From Triatoma infestans (Eukaryota > Arthropoda > Insecta > Hemiptera > Reduviidae): a stretch of DNA of 64,000 bases. Location: NCBI GenBank assembly GCA_011037195.1, contig JAAEAF010001497.1, positions 1-64,000 of the forward strand, given 5' to 3'. Made by a program: the position numbers and the translations under genes. Of the stretch, positions 1 through 10,691 are shown piece by piece. Each line of letters starts with the position of its first letter. Position 1 is the first letter of the stretch. The notes under the pieces were generated by a model that was not told the origin of the DNA, ran no database searches, and saw only the letters and a program-made list of their open reading frames with translations.

Positions 1-143
1 TAAGTTTTAAACAAAATCACTCGACCGGAACTATCACTTTACAATGGATTTTTCAGTTTTTCCATAATTAAAGCCGTTATTCATTGTAAACAAAATAATA
101 TCCTTTTTCTTAATAGGTTATGATCATTTCTGTTTGTCAATAG

Positions 144-3100
144 GCGCCTTCTGTTGAAGCAGGGCAAAGAACAAGAAGCCAAACTATGCGATTGTATTCC
201 TACAACTTTTGAATTGCCTGTAAGAATTCTGAATTTATTCATAAATTATAGAGTTTTCCTAATTATTTCTTTATTTTGAACATTTGTTATCTTTCATTCC
301 AGAATGATTATATATTATTTTCTGATTATTATAGAAGAAATCCTGGAAAAATTTATATTGTAAAGCCAGCTTCCGGTAGTAAAGGAAGTAGAATATTTCT
401 ATTTAAAAAGTAATACCGATGAATATTAATTTTTTTATAATAAATGATTTTTAAATGGTGGAATTATAGATTTATTGAAATAATACTTTAGGTACATATT
501 TGTACATGTAACTACCTACGAAAAAGCAAAAACTAATCAATGAGGAATTCTTTGGGTAAAAAGAAAAAACAAAACTGCAAAGACATTTCTGGAAGTTCTT
601 GCTTGAATAGAAATAGAAACCCTGCACTCAGGCATCAAAAATTAGTTGTAAATGGGAAATCTGGAAATTTTGATAGATATATAATTTTTTTAAATTTAAA
701 AACATTTCCTATTAAAATTTAAAAAAAAATTATATCAGAAAGCTTCTCCTGAAATTAGATTTATTTTGCTTTTATTAAATATGTTTATTACAGCAAAACC
801 CCAACTGGAATGGAACATACATCTCATACAGCTCCTGCGCTCTATGAGACTATTTAGAAACTAAAGTTTTTTTTCTTTCAAGTTGTTTTAATTTCCTTTC
901 TCTTTCTCCTAGTAAAAGGAAGTATTGCGATCGTGTCAAATTTTTGAAATTAAATTTTTCACTGGACTTACCATGTTTTGAGTTCCACTAAGTAGTATGA
1001 AAAAACCGGTTTTAGCGAATAGTGTGTGTACTATTCCTTAGTATAAACAAAATCCTGGTGGCTGTATTTAAAGAAAACTGCATTCAGTAAACTAGAAATT
1101 CCGGTTAAAGAATTTCGACTGAGTGTTCCCTTTGGGATCCCCGAGTGATGTCCAAACGGAGAATACTAAGTATTTCGATACAAAGAATTTCCTGCAATTT
1201 TTCTTCTATTTGTTTTTAGTTATCATACTCAAACCCACAGAAACAGTTTTCTAAGAAAGCTCTTTTTGCTGCTCAGTGGAACCTAATAAACAAGTATTTC
1301 GGTGAAAACGCTTTTTCAAAAAACCATCACAATGCGAAACTTCCTCTTACCGTGTAAGGTTTGATAAAAATTCCATCCACATTGTACTAATATTTCAAGC
1401 ATGTTGGCAGTGGAATACAGGATCAGCTTTTTATTTTTATTATTGATTTTTCTTTTTACTTATAGAATCAAAGATCTAAACGATTGGAAAATGACCCGAG
1501 ACTGGACTGGCACTGGCTCCGTACCCACTCCAAATGATTATCAAAATAATTCTCTAGTGTTAGTGGATGATCGTGAGAGAGAAACTCCTGAAGAATGGAT
1601 TGTACAAGTGTACATTATTAATCCTTATCTAGTTGGCAATAGAAAATTTGATATCAGAATATTTGTCCTAGTTACTTCGGTATGTTTGTTTGTTTGTTTT
1701 TTTCTTTTTTCTCCCACATATTATTTGAGTTGTTATAAATTTACTTATTTTCACCGACGTTTCCCTGTGATATTTGGGACATCGCCGTAATCACACTTTA
1801 CCACAAAACTTTGCCCGACCTGTACTTTTTTGTCGCCGTATTCTGGCCGCCACATCCTCTCACGTCTTTTCATCGCGCGCTTGGTTTTCTCGCCTTCGTT
1901 TTCTCGTGGCAACCAAGTGCGTGTATTTTTTTTCCGCCCTTTCCCCCCAAGCTCTATAGGTTCATCATTATTTTTCCATTGTTCTTTACTCATATCCCGT
2001 TTTATGTCTTCACTTTGCACACGATTACCTTGAACGCCAGAAATCAATTTCAAAGACACTGATAAAGTGTGATCCACAGCTTAGTAGTCCTTCCACAAAG
2101 GAGTAAACTAGGATCCTCTTTTTATTTTCCTCTGGAAGGGTCTCGGTTCCATAAGACCTTATAGCCTTCAGAATTCTTTATAACTTTTCACTTTTTGGCA
2201 GACTTAGCATCAACTTCGAAATCTTCATTTAAAATCGTTGGATCAGTTTTTGAGAAAAGTGAAAAATGCATTCAGTAAAATGGTAGTTCCGGTCGAGGAA
2301 TTTTTTCGAGTTCCAGTCGGATTCCATGGTGACCTAAACGGAATGTCAAGTTTCAAGTTTCTGCGATTTTTCGGGTTTGAGCTAAGCTGTTCACACATAA
2401 ACGCACACGGATTATTTTCTTTAAAAAACACTTTTACGGGCTCAGGGGACCTCAAAAAGTGTATTCCCGGTTTAAACTAGATATCTAAAATTTGACACAT
2501 TTCCTCTTGTAAAACAAAAAAAAACAAACATTAAATTGGTTTTCTTCTCCAGTTTCTCCCGATGATTGTTTGGATAGCTCGGGATGGTTTTGCCAGATTC
2601 TGTGGTAAACCATTTAATCTGGACGATCTATCGGATACATATGGACATTTAACGAATTGTTCCATCCAATTGGCAAAGGCTGCTGAAAAACGAGTAAGTA
2701 AATTGAATTTTATGTTTACTTACTTATATCTAAGTAAAATTAATTAACCGAATCAAACTAATAATAACCTCTTTCTTTATTCCAGGGATTTAAATGGCCA
2801 CTAGGCAGAGTTCGCCAGTATCTAACAGCAAAACATGGGACACTAACTTTTGAAACATTATTACAAAATATAGCTAATATTATTATAACCAGTTTGAAAT
2901 CAGTAGCGAAAACAATATCTCATAACAGACACTGTTTAGAGATGTATGGATATGATGTGATTGTCGATAGTGATTTAAGACCGTAAATAGATCTTTTTTG
3001 TCGATGTGTGATACAGTTCAAAATACCATTATCGATTGTACTGTTTTTTTTTACAATTTTCTAGATGGTTACTAGAAGTGAATTCTTCACCATCTTTAGA

Positions 3101-4214
3101 TGCTACAGATGATGATGATCGAGTAATGAAATATAATTTAATAACGGATCTTTTGAACGTAATCGATTTTGAAGGGAGGCAAGTTGTTTTTGTTTTTAAT
3201 ATACTTTTTACTCTCTTATTCCTAACAAGAGGAAGTATTGTAATATTGTCAAATTTTCGATATCGAGTTTTCACCGGAAATTCACGTTTTGTGGACTTGC
3301 ACAGAGCAAAATCAGTTTATACACTGATTTTGCTCTGCAACTCTGCGTTATTTCATTGTTTTATCAAGACATCCTGATGATGGGGGCGAACGCCCGAAAC
3401 CGGCCGATGACCACAAAATGAAAGCAGGCTATCACGAAAATATCTCAAATTTTGAATTGATAATTCAATCTAATATCAATTCCTTTCAATATATTTCTTT
3501 ATTAGTCGCCTAATATTTGCTAAGAGATAGGCGAGTAAACACTCAAATTTTGAATTGATAATTCAATCTAATATCAATTCCTTTCAATATATTTCTTTAT
3601 TAGTCGCCTAATATTTGCTAAGAGATAGGCGAGTAAACAGGTAATAGGAACTAAGGCTTCAAATAAAATTATTTGAAAATCATTTGCATAGATAGGGTGT
3701 ATCACAGCGGGAGTGTTACCACTGGTAGCTTCTCTCAAGACGGTCACGCCAAGACCATTCTCTTCAACATATTTACTTATATAAACATTGTAAATAACAA
3801 ACAAAATTAAAAAAAAAAAGTTTGGGTGTAAGTAACCTATTTTAATCTAAACTATAAGGAAGTGATATTTATATTTTACTCATTCTTCATTCTTTTACTA
3901 AAGGACCACTGGCAATGAAATTCGCATTGGTGGGTTTGATCTAGTTTGGAAAGATGGGCCAGTTTACAGACCTTGTCCTGGTGAATCAGAAATTGGACCA
4001 ACCGTTACCGGCAATAGAAATCTTAATATAAATTTAGGTAAATAATAATTCATAATAGAAAATAAATATATACATGTTATTTTGTTATATGCTTATCTCG
4101 TTTATATATTTTCCCCAAGGAGCTTATAATGATAGAGAAGATCAATTGCAAGAATTACGTGTTTGGAAGGAAATAATTGATAATAAACAACACAACAAAC
4201 CCAAATTAAAATAA
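144..4214 (+). CDS. TTLL9: Tubulin polyglutamylase TTLL9-like, 3' eight exons (partial gene)
   Basis: Exons at 144-219, 303-409, 1466-1679, 2553-2693, 2786-2982, 3065-3178, 3904-4037 and 4120-4214 join in phase into about 358 residues ending at TAA 4212-4214. TTL-domain landmarks are in order: [14 protein letters not shown] (ATP-grasp), [48 protein letters not shown] (metal/ATP-binding E and N) and [11 protein letters not shown]. The order and C-terminal blocks match TTLL9, a ligase family member thought to add glutamates to tubulin in cilia and flagella. About 80 N-terminal residues are expected left of the window. Introns are GT-AG except the one after exon 3065-3178, which uses a GC donor. 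The introns hold repeats. The assignment to TTLL9 rather than another TTLL is from remembered family sequence; the domain itself is certain. Confidence 0.9.
885..1340 (+). repeat. Dispersed ACTTTCTCTTAC-family repeat, intronic copy
   Basis: Starts with a degenerate CTTTCTCTTTC end followed by GGAAGTATTGCGATCGTGTC, the characteristic 5' block of the abundant repeat found throughout the window. It lies in the TTLL9-like intron 410-1465. It continues with degenerate TTTTGAG and CACTGGACTT blocks, then a piece in opposite orientation (GGATCCCCGAGTGATGTCCAAACGG). No coding content. Confidence 0.6.
1690..2215 (-). other. Unidentified, relatively GC-rich insert with a basic ORF in a TTLL9-like intron
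   Basis: A 108-codon reading frame on the - strand (1751-2077) encodes a lysine/arginine-rich peptide, including the stretch [19 protein letters not shown]. Upstream on the same strand, other frames read as short protein-like pieces interrupted by stops. Base composition is less AT-rich than the intron around it. It may be a retrocopied or transposon-derived coding relic; I do not recognise the family, and chance coding is possible. Confidence 0.2.
2225..2500 (-). repeat. Dispersed ACTTTCTCTTAC-family repeat, intronic copy
   Basis: Contains, in reverse orientation, AAAATCGTTGGA, TTCAGTAAAATGGTAGTTCC, GGAATGTCAAGTTTCAAGTT, the ACACATAAACGCACACGG block and the GGGGACCTCAAAA block, all shared with copies elsewhere in the window. 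It sits in the TTLL9-like intron 1680-2552. Confidence 0.65.
3215..3292 (+). repeat. Truncated 5' end of the ACTTTCTCTTAC-family repeat
   Basis: TTTACTCTCTTAT, then AGAGGAAGTATTGTAATATT and TCGATATCGAGTTTTCACCG are the 5' block of the family. The copy stops at about 3292, where a hammerhead-like palindrome element begins. All of this is inside the GC-AG intron of the TTLL9-like gene. Confidence 0.65.
3293..3443 (+). repeat. Partial hammerhead-like palindrome element (family 1)
   Basis: A central hairpin of two perfect 14-base arms, AGAGCAAAATCAGT (3303-3316) and ACTGATTTTGCTCT (3323-3336), is followed by one arm with a hammerhead-like core at 3370-3409: CATC stem, CTGATGA, T, a GC hairpin, GAAA, CCGGCC and GATG. 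Then comes the GCAGGCTATCACG block shared with the copies at 24.1, 26.8 and 51.4 kb. The left arm is missing. The base before the expected cleavage site is changed (GCC instead of GTC). Confidence 0.65.
3444..3639. repeat. Perfect 98-bp tandem duplication
   Basis: The 98 bases at 3444-3541 are repeated without visible change at 3542-3639. Each unit begins CTCAAATTTTGAATTG and ends GGCGAGTAAACA, and contains a TCGCCTA/TAGGCGA hairpin. The second unit overlaps the end of an antisense reading frame. The identity of the units suggests a recent event or an assembly artefact. Confidence 0.85.
3574..3775 (-). CDS. Possible antisense terminal exon with one membrane segment, unidentified
   Basis: On the - strand an open frame runs from a possible AG acceptor (complement of 3776-3777) to a stop at 3574. 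It reads like a real C-terminus: [19 protein letters not shown], then a hydrophobic stretch [20 protein letters not shown] and a basic tail ending KKYIERN. It lies inside an intron of the TTLL9-like gene on the opposite strand, and its last part is covered by the 98-bp tandem duplication. It could be a nested gene's last exon, an exon fragment copied here, or chance. No family recognised. Confidence 0.3.
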
Positions 4215-4733
4215 TTTCTCCAGCATAAAGTCAATCAAATAAATAATATCTTCAATGTTTATTTGAAATCTGATTAATGTAACTTTTTAATAGAAGTAAT
4301 AAAACCTACCTAAAGTCGGTTAAAGTTATAAATATGGGTAGGTTATATGAACAGATGTTTGGAAGTGTTGGTGACAATCGAAAGCTCCTGCAATGAATTT
4401 CACTTGCTCTCTAAAACCTGAATTTTAGTTTTTAGGTTAATGCTACAAGTTTAATTTTGGTTATTATATTTTTTTAATAGATCAAATGAAGTTTTTAATT
4501 TCTATTGCAGTTTATTAATTCTGAACAGTTTTCTTTATTTGATGAAGTGAATACTCGCAACATGAACTCTCGATTTAATTCAATCGATTGTTACATCTGT
4601 TTCCACGCCCTATTTAGATTTGTCAACAATGTGTTTGAGGTGTGATTGTTTCTCTAGGTAGTTTTTATTTATTTATTTTAATGAATAAAGTGATGTTAAA
4701 AGATATTTTCAATTTTATACGTTTTTAACTAAA
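4215..4733. other. Intergenic region between the TTLL9-like and GFOD genes
   Basis: About 520 AT-rich bases holding the TTLL9-like 3' untranslated region and presumably the promoter and leader of the GFOD gene. No TATA-like element at a convincing distance and no repeat family member was recognised. Confidence 0.5.
4298..4303 (+). terminator. Candidate poly(A) signal of the TTLL9-like gene
   Basis: AATAAA lies about 85 bases after the stop codon in an AT-rich 3' region. Other AATAAA-like words occur at about 4238-4246, so the actual site is not decided by sequence alone. Confidence 0.4.
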
Positions 4734-5912
4734 ATGTTGCCTGGAATCGGTGTGTTTGGAACCGGTAACATTGTCAAAGTGGTTGTGCCATTTCTAAGAG
4801 AAAAAGGTTTTAAAATAGAAGCTATATGGGGTAGAACATTATTCGAAGCTGAGGAAATTGCTAAAGAATTGGACATACCATTTCATACAAATAAAATTGA
4901 CGATGTACTGTTAAGAAAAGATGTTGATCTAATTTTTATAATATGTTCACCAAATCTACATTCACAGATCGCTGTCAAAGCTTTGGGTATAGGTAAGCAT
5001 GTTTTATGTGATAAACCGAGCGGACTTTGCCAGAGTGAAGCTTTGAAAATGGTCAGGGCTTCACAGTATTATCCCAGTCTTATTTCTATAGTAAATCATA
5101 GCCTTAGATTCCTGCCAGCTTTTGCACAGATGCGTAAAGCTATTGTTGATGGTTATTTAGGTGGAGAGGATGAAATAACTATTGTAGATGTCCGTGTACA
5201 AATGGGCAGTCTGCTGCATGATAGCTATGATTGGCTTTGCGATGAAACAATGGGCGGTGGTGTACTTACATTAGTTGGAAGTCATGTGATTGATTTGGTT
5301 TCCTTTTTAACATTACAAAGAGCTACTTATGTTCACGGTTTAGTGAAAACATTCACGAAAAACACCGATAAAATACAAGGTATAAGGAATATAACAAGCG
5401 CAGATTTTTGTGCATTTCAAATGCAGATGAGCAAAGGAGCTTTAGTTACGGTCACTTTAAACACTCATATACCAGGTACATTCAGCCAAGAAGTATTAGT
5501 CTGCGGTAAGACTGGTTATCTAGTTGTACGCGGTGGTGATCTATACGGCTATAGGAACAGTACGGAAAAAGAGGATGTAATCTATTTAGACGTTGAAGAT
5601 CTACAAAGATCGATATCGTTGAGTCCAATTGCGGCGAATACGATACCCAGACCGTATATGAAAGGATTGTTCAAGATGATGGGCGCACTGAGAGAAGCTT
5701 TTCTACCCGTGGAAGATAAACGCGGTTGGGTGAAAGAGCCAGTAGCGTTGGCAGCCACCTTTGAGGACGGACTGTATGTACAAGCGGTTATAAACGCTTT
5801 GCGAAAATCGAATACAAACAGAGAATGGATAAAAGTGTGTATAATCACTGAAGAGCCTGATCCGAATCCAATATTGAGCGCAGCCGTGAGAAGAAGCGGT
5901 ATTTCCATTTGA
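4734..5912 (+). CDS. GFOD: Glucose-fructose oxidoreductase domain-containing protein (GFOD1/GFOD2-like)
   Basis: Intact 392-codon single-exon frame, close to the usual length of about 385-390. The N-terminal Rossmann half starts LPGIGVFGTGNIVKVVVPFL, with a glycine-rich dinucleotide loop GVFGTGN (residues about 6-12), and carries GIGKHVLCDKPSG (about 85-97), the position of the EKP cofactor motif of Gfo/Idh/MocA enzymes. The C-terminal half has MGGGVLTLVGSHVIDLVSFL, GIRNITSADFCAFQM and the closing ITEEPDPNP...RRSGIS block typical of GFODs. The true substrate is unknown; vertebrate GFOD2 has been linked to extracellular matrix. Start chosen because MLPGIGVFGT aligns with the family start. Same strand as the TTLL9-like gene, with separate transcription likely given the 520-base gap. 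Confidence 0.93.
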   Translation: MLPGIGVFGTGNIVKVVVPFLREKGFKIEAIWGRTLFEAEEIAKELDIPFHTNKIDDVLLRKDVDLIFIICSPNLHSQIAVKALGIGKHVLCDKPSGLCQSEALKMVRASQYYPSLISIVNHSLRFLPAFAQMRKAIVDGYLGGEDEITIVDVRVQMGSLLHDSYDWLCDETMGGGVLTLVGSHVIDLVSFLTLQRATYVHGLVKTFTKNTDKIQGIRNITSADFCAFQMQMSKGALVTVTLNTHIPGTFSQEVLVCGKTGYLVVRGGDLYGYRNSTEKEDVIYLDVEDLQRSISLSPIAANTIPRPYMKGLFKMMGALREAFLPVEDKRGWVKEPVALAATFEDGLYVQAVINALRKSNTNREWIKVCIITEEPDPNPILSAAVRRSGISI

Positions 5913-6427
5913 CAACAGAGGAAGTAAATCGAGCCGTCGAACTGGTGAAGCATTTATAAACGTATCCGTCCATTATAATTTATTTTTTAACTTGGTTGTT
6001 TTGTATTTTTAGGTTTTTTATTTTATTTAAACAAAGAGGTAACAAGATTTTATTTTTTTCTTTTGAGAAATATTTTATGTATTAGTTGTAACTAATTTTA
6101 TAGAACCTGAAATTTTATTACTTCAGTAATGTTTTTATTTTAAGCTTGTACATTCTGAGGTTGTAATAATTAATTCTTAGATAAAAACCAAGCATTTTTT
6201 CCTAATAATTGTTTTTTACCTACAGTATTTATTTGAAGACTTAAATTATTAGTTTATTTAAGACTGACAGAGGTTCTTATTCCCTTATTATTTTATTTAC
6301 AAATTATTACAAAAGTATTATATTGTAGTAACAATAATGAATAGCATTTTATAAGATTTCTATAATATTACTGTCAAGTCCTTCTTGTTTTTTTTATTTA
6401 TCAAATTTATTTATACGTTTGGAGCCT

Positions 6428-6433
6428 AATAAA
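6428..6433 (+). terminator. Candidate poly(A) signal of GFOD
   Basis: AATAAA in CCTAATAAAGGCC, about 515 bases after the GFOD stop. The intervening sequence is AT-rich and repeat-free, as expected of a 3' untranslated region. Earlier variants are also possible. Confidence 0.35.
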
Positions 6434-9400
6434 GGCCATCTTCATTTTACATTTATTTCATGCCAACTGCTGTTTGAAAAAAAATCCATTCTTTGACGAA
6501 ACTTTTTTTTAAATTATCAAACTTTTTTGAACAATTAAGACAATGGGAGAAGCTTTAACAATGATCAGTGTGTCTTTTGTCAGTGATTGATTTGGTTCGG
6601 TTTAAAACGTCATGTTTAGAGAATAAAAAATAAAATTTATAAAAACAAGAAGGAATTTTTATTAATTCATTCCTGATTATACAAAAAGAAATGCTGTTTC
6701 AAATGTTGAATAGTCATATTTGTGTTTCAGAAGGATTTTAATGGTCCAGTCACCAAATTGAATTTTTTTGTTTAAGTGTACATGTATTACTCAGATAAAA
6801 AATCTTTAACATTAGTTTCGAATTTAATTCTTATTGGTTATACCATTTTAATACGATAATAAATCATTACCAGCTGTATTTTGCAATTAAATGAAAAATT
6901 TGACCCACCAGAATGTCTTAATTCCTTTGATAAATTTAATTATAGAGATTTTAATGCAATTCATGTTTTATTTTTTGTTTGTTCTGTCGCGATTTAAGAT
7001 CTTCATCCTCAGCTTCAGTTTTTGGTTTAAACAAGATTTTAATATTAACTTTAGAAAAGATTTTTTTTTTCCCTCTCTCTTCTTAATAGTATCCCTATTA
7101 ATTATGTCTGAATCATTGAATATAATTATTTAATAGTACAAAAGTTATTATTGTTCCCAAAGTTCAATTTTATCAACAAACTTTTTAAATGCTAATATGC
7201 AGTGCTCTTTCCATACTATTCTAGTCTCATTTATTGCTCCCCCTCCTCCAAGACTCACCCACCTTTCAAGCACCACATGGCAAATGAAATTGTGTCTGTA
7301 ATTTTTCCAATAAAGGGACAGTCAAACCACAGTATGTGCAGTTTGTACAGCAAATAAGGTCACATTTGCTGTGAGTGCAGTGTAAATACTGCCTTATTTG
7401 GTCCTATCCCATACATGTTATGTATGAGGATAATCCAAAGTCTGGCTCTGTTTTCCATGAGGTTTTGCTGAGAAAGAATAGTTTTGCCAGATGTCTTTTT
7501 TTTCTGATCGCTTCCAGCTAGATTTCCATTCTGGAAATGAAGTCTGGAATGCTTATGAACCAGTTTTGGACATTTAATGACGTAAGAGTTCTAATTGTTA
7601 GTCGTGGAATGGTTCTTTAGTTTACATGATCCTTGACAACCTTTTCATTTCCTTCAAATCCCAACATGGGAATTTTTTAACCCAGACCAATGTAAATTTC
7701 AAAGTCCACTTTAGTCGGATGATTTATTATTATTAGTTTTCCCCATCCAACAAGCCTCCCCCCCCACCTTTCTTGTAGAAAAACCAATATTTCTGCTGTA
7801 TTGGTACAATTTATTTATGTAGTCAAAATTTATCATCCTATATTTCCTCCTCAGTAGAAAGAAATAGTATAAATAGCTCAGATCATAACATTTCTACATA
7901 ATCTTGTTCAAAACAAAACTCTGGCCAGGACCTAGAAAAGAAACAATGAAATCCTATGCCGGATCACATTCTTGAGTTATTGGTTTGTAGTATAGCGGGC
8001 CCAGAATATTCAACTGTTCATATTGTTATTAATAAACAAATCAGGTATAAGTTGCATTTTTCGTTAATAGTTAAGTAATTTCGCTTCAAATTTACAAAAT
8101 TTTTAAATGATTCCATTAATTGATTTATTTAAAAGCTGAATATTAATAACAATAATTACTTAAATATTTGTGAAAATAGAAAAATTTATTGGAAAATGCA
8201 TTGTGAAAAATTTAGTCATAATATTTCCTTAGTCTAGTCTTCGAAACATAATAAAGTACTTGAACATATTTATTTTATATTGGTTTTTCTGAAAGAAACT
8301 TTAATGCATCTCCTGTGAAAAAAAGAAGTTTTATTATTATTAAATAAAGAAGAAGGGTTTTTGTTTGTTAAAAACCTCAATTAAAAACCTTATATTTCAG
8401 TATTCACTAATTTGTTCATAACATTTATATTGCAATAAGATACAGTTTTAATGTAAATAGAATAAAAATAAATAAATGGAGGGTTAAACTTTAAACAAAA
8501 AAAAATACGAATTTACAAAGACAGAAACTTAATCTGCCTCCTATTTAAGGGTTTTTTTGTATGCTTGTGCTTTTAAATTTGGTCTGTCTAAATGATAAAG
8601 AACAATTTTTTGAAAGTAAAACACTGTAATGTAACTGTGTACTAATAATTGAACCCTGTTATATGAAGATATTTACAAAATAGAATAGTATAATAAGTAT
8701 AAAATATTAGATTTAATGTTTATACTTAGTAAATACTATTTATTAAACAATAATAATAATAATAATGAATAAATAAATAAATAATTACATTGATTCATAC
8801 AATGTTTTCATAGTTGATTACCACCCTCTTTTTAGTTTTTCTTCATATCATATTAATTTGAGTTTTTTCAATGCACACTTGATGTCGGTGAGTTATAAAT
8901 CCAGATAGCTGATTCTATATATATTTTTTTTTATATTAGATTTTGTTTTAAATTGAAAATAATAGGGTAAACTACAACACTTTACCCAATATTGATTACA
9001 TTCAAACCAACATGTATGGAGGGACCTTACAGGAAGTAGTTGATGTATGAAGCTGGCTTAGGTTTAGCTTAAATAAGCACAGCTAAACTGTAATTTTGTA
9101 CGGACATACTCAAACGCAGATCTTTTTTTAAAACGTATACTTTCGAAAATTTGACAAGATCACAATACTTTCTCTTACAGTAGTTACAGTGAGTGAAAAA
9201 AGCAGTTACAGTAAGTGAAAAAATGACAATTATTAGGACACCTGGGGCTAAGTTTTGTGTATTCAGAGTTTGGTTAAAATAGTAAAATAAAAAATAAAAA
9301 AAAGATCCGCCAAAAATACATTTCAAAAAGTAACATCCACAAAGTCAAGTAAATATCTCAATATAGCCACAAATAAACAAGCTATCTGCAAAAATGGTTG

Positions 9401-9456
9401 GCAGGTTGCAGCACATTCCAGGGAAATGAAAATTGAAATAAATTTTAATTCCTATG
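6434..9456. other. Gene-free AT-rich intergenic region
   Basis: Three kilobases without a convincing exon. It holds short runs of simple sequence, such as AAT and AAAT repeats near 8745-8785, and a pyrimidine-rich block near 7240. The - strand around 7270-7420 reads as a short cysteine-rich peptide, but it is stop-interrupted and was not identified. Confidence 0.5.
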
Positions 9457-10170
9457 ATTATTATTATTATTCGTCTGTGGGGAGGGATCAAACCCTACGC
9501 TCTCCAAAGCCCATGTAGCTACCCAAAAAATAAAACAAGAACGAACCGGGTCAGGATAAAAAATCCAGACATTGATTTAACCCATCTAAGATTTTTTGGC
9601 ACTCTGAATAAATCGGACCATAACTTTAAAGGGAAATAGCCTGAGCTCTTCCACAGACAATTTGTTCCGACCAAAGGTCCTGAACCTAATTTACTTACAA
9701 ACCAAGCATTGGTGTTTCCTCCTCTACTTCATAGTCTCTACAACAGGTATCTGGCCTGGACTATACGTGGAGATGTCCCCTTAAACCACAGTGTCCAGTA
9801 GGGGATCCAACCAGATTCCTGAAAGAGGTCCGTGAAAGAAAGACATAGTAACATCTCACTAACAGCCCTGCCTGCACCTCCAATGAGCATCTTAGATTGC
9901 CGACAAACCACTGAACAGATCTATAGGGATGAATGCTGTGAAGCCATGTATGACTGGAAGCTTGACAGACATGTGCCTGAAGACACACAGTAGCAGACGT
10001 GGGGCCAATGCAAGGTGGAGAGGCACCTAATTTGGCAAACCTATTCACCTCCTCATTCGCAAAAATTCCCATGTAACCTGTATAGTCTAGAAGCATATCC
10101 TTCAAAGAAGAATGCTGCTTCAGTCTTTTAGACATTCTGTCTAGTAACAACCTGCTGCAAGTGAAGATAT
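9457..10170 (-). pseudogene. 3' end of a non-LTR retrotransposon (RNase H and C-terminal region)
   Basis: On the - strand 9761-10150 encodes GNEEADRLAKLGA-like sequence (here FANEEVNRFAKLGAS) followed by the LTGHCGLRGHLH-like block that in jockey/R1/I-type LINEs follows RNase H. Further 3' other frames continue as decayed protein. The 3' end lies at about 9471, next to an ATTATTATTATTATT run at 9457-9471, an (AAT)n tail on the element strand. Frameshifts are present, and the 5' part with reverse transcriptase is missing. Confidence 0.65.
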
Positions 10171-10522
10171 ATGGGCTTGGATAGTTTGAACTCCTAAAAT
10201 AAATCTTGATTTTTTTTTTTTTACTAGGTTTTATTGTTGAAAATCATTCACCGGTAGCTAGAGACATCTCGTGGCAATTTGTGTAAACAAGCATTCCTGG
10301 AAGATAGACATCTTCATAATTATAGATAAAATTAAGTATATACTTTATTAACTAATATTCTAACTATGGATAAAATTGCATTCTTGGTATAAAAATAGAG
10401 TTGGTGACAATTTTCATAACTACGAATATATTAAAAGTGGATTCTTGGTATGTTCTGTTATCTTGCGGTGATCTATACTAAGACTTCTATTTTCTTTAAC
10501 AAACTAATTATGTATTATTATC
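10171..10522. other. AT-rich stretch without recognised content
   Basis: A poly(T) tract at about 10210-10221 is followed by unique AT-rich sequence. No exon or repeat family was recognised. Confidence 0.4.
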
Positions 10523-10607
10523 TGTTAAAGATGTGTTTCTTCAATCTAAATAAATAATTTTTTTCTTAAATTTGTTTTTAATTTAACAATTATTTCACTG
10601 AAATTAG
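10523..10607. repeat. Left copy of an 85-bp direct repeat
   Basis: TGTTAAAGATGTGTTTCTTC through CACTGAAATTAG recurs at 11277-11361 with only a few differences. The two copies bracket a LINE reverse-transcriptase fragment on its 3' and 5' sides. This is far longer than usual LINE target-site duplications. Confidence 0.8.
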
Positions 10608-10691
10608 ACATAGACATAATTTATTGTTTTTTGAGATTACATATCTCCTAACAAGGAGTTGGTGGTGAGTACAAACAATAATTAAATAAAA

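Noticed and set aside
7270..7420. Cysteine-rich peptide on the - strand (HCTHSKCDLICCTNCTYCG)
   Set aside because: Short and flanked by stops, no recognised domain order; may be a transposon relic but is not supportable.
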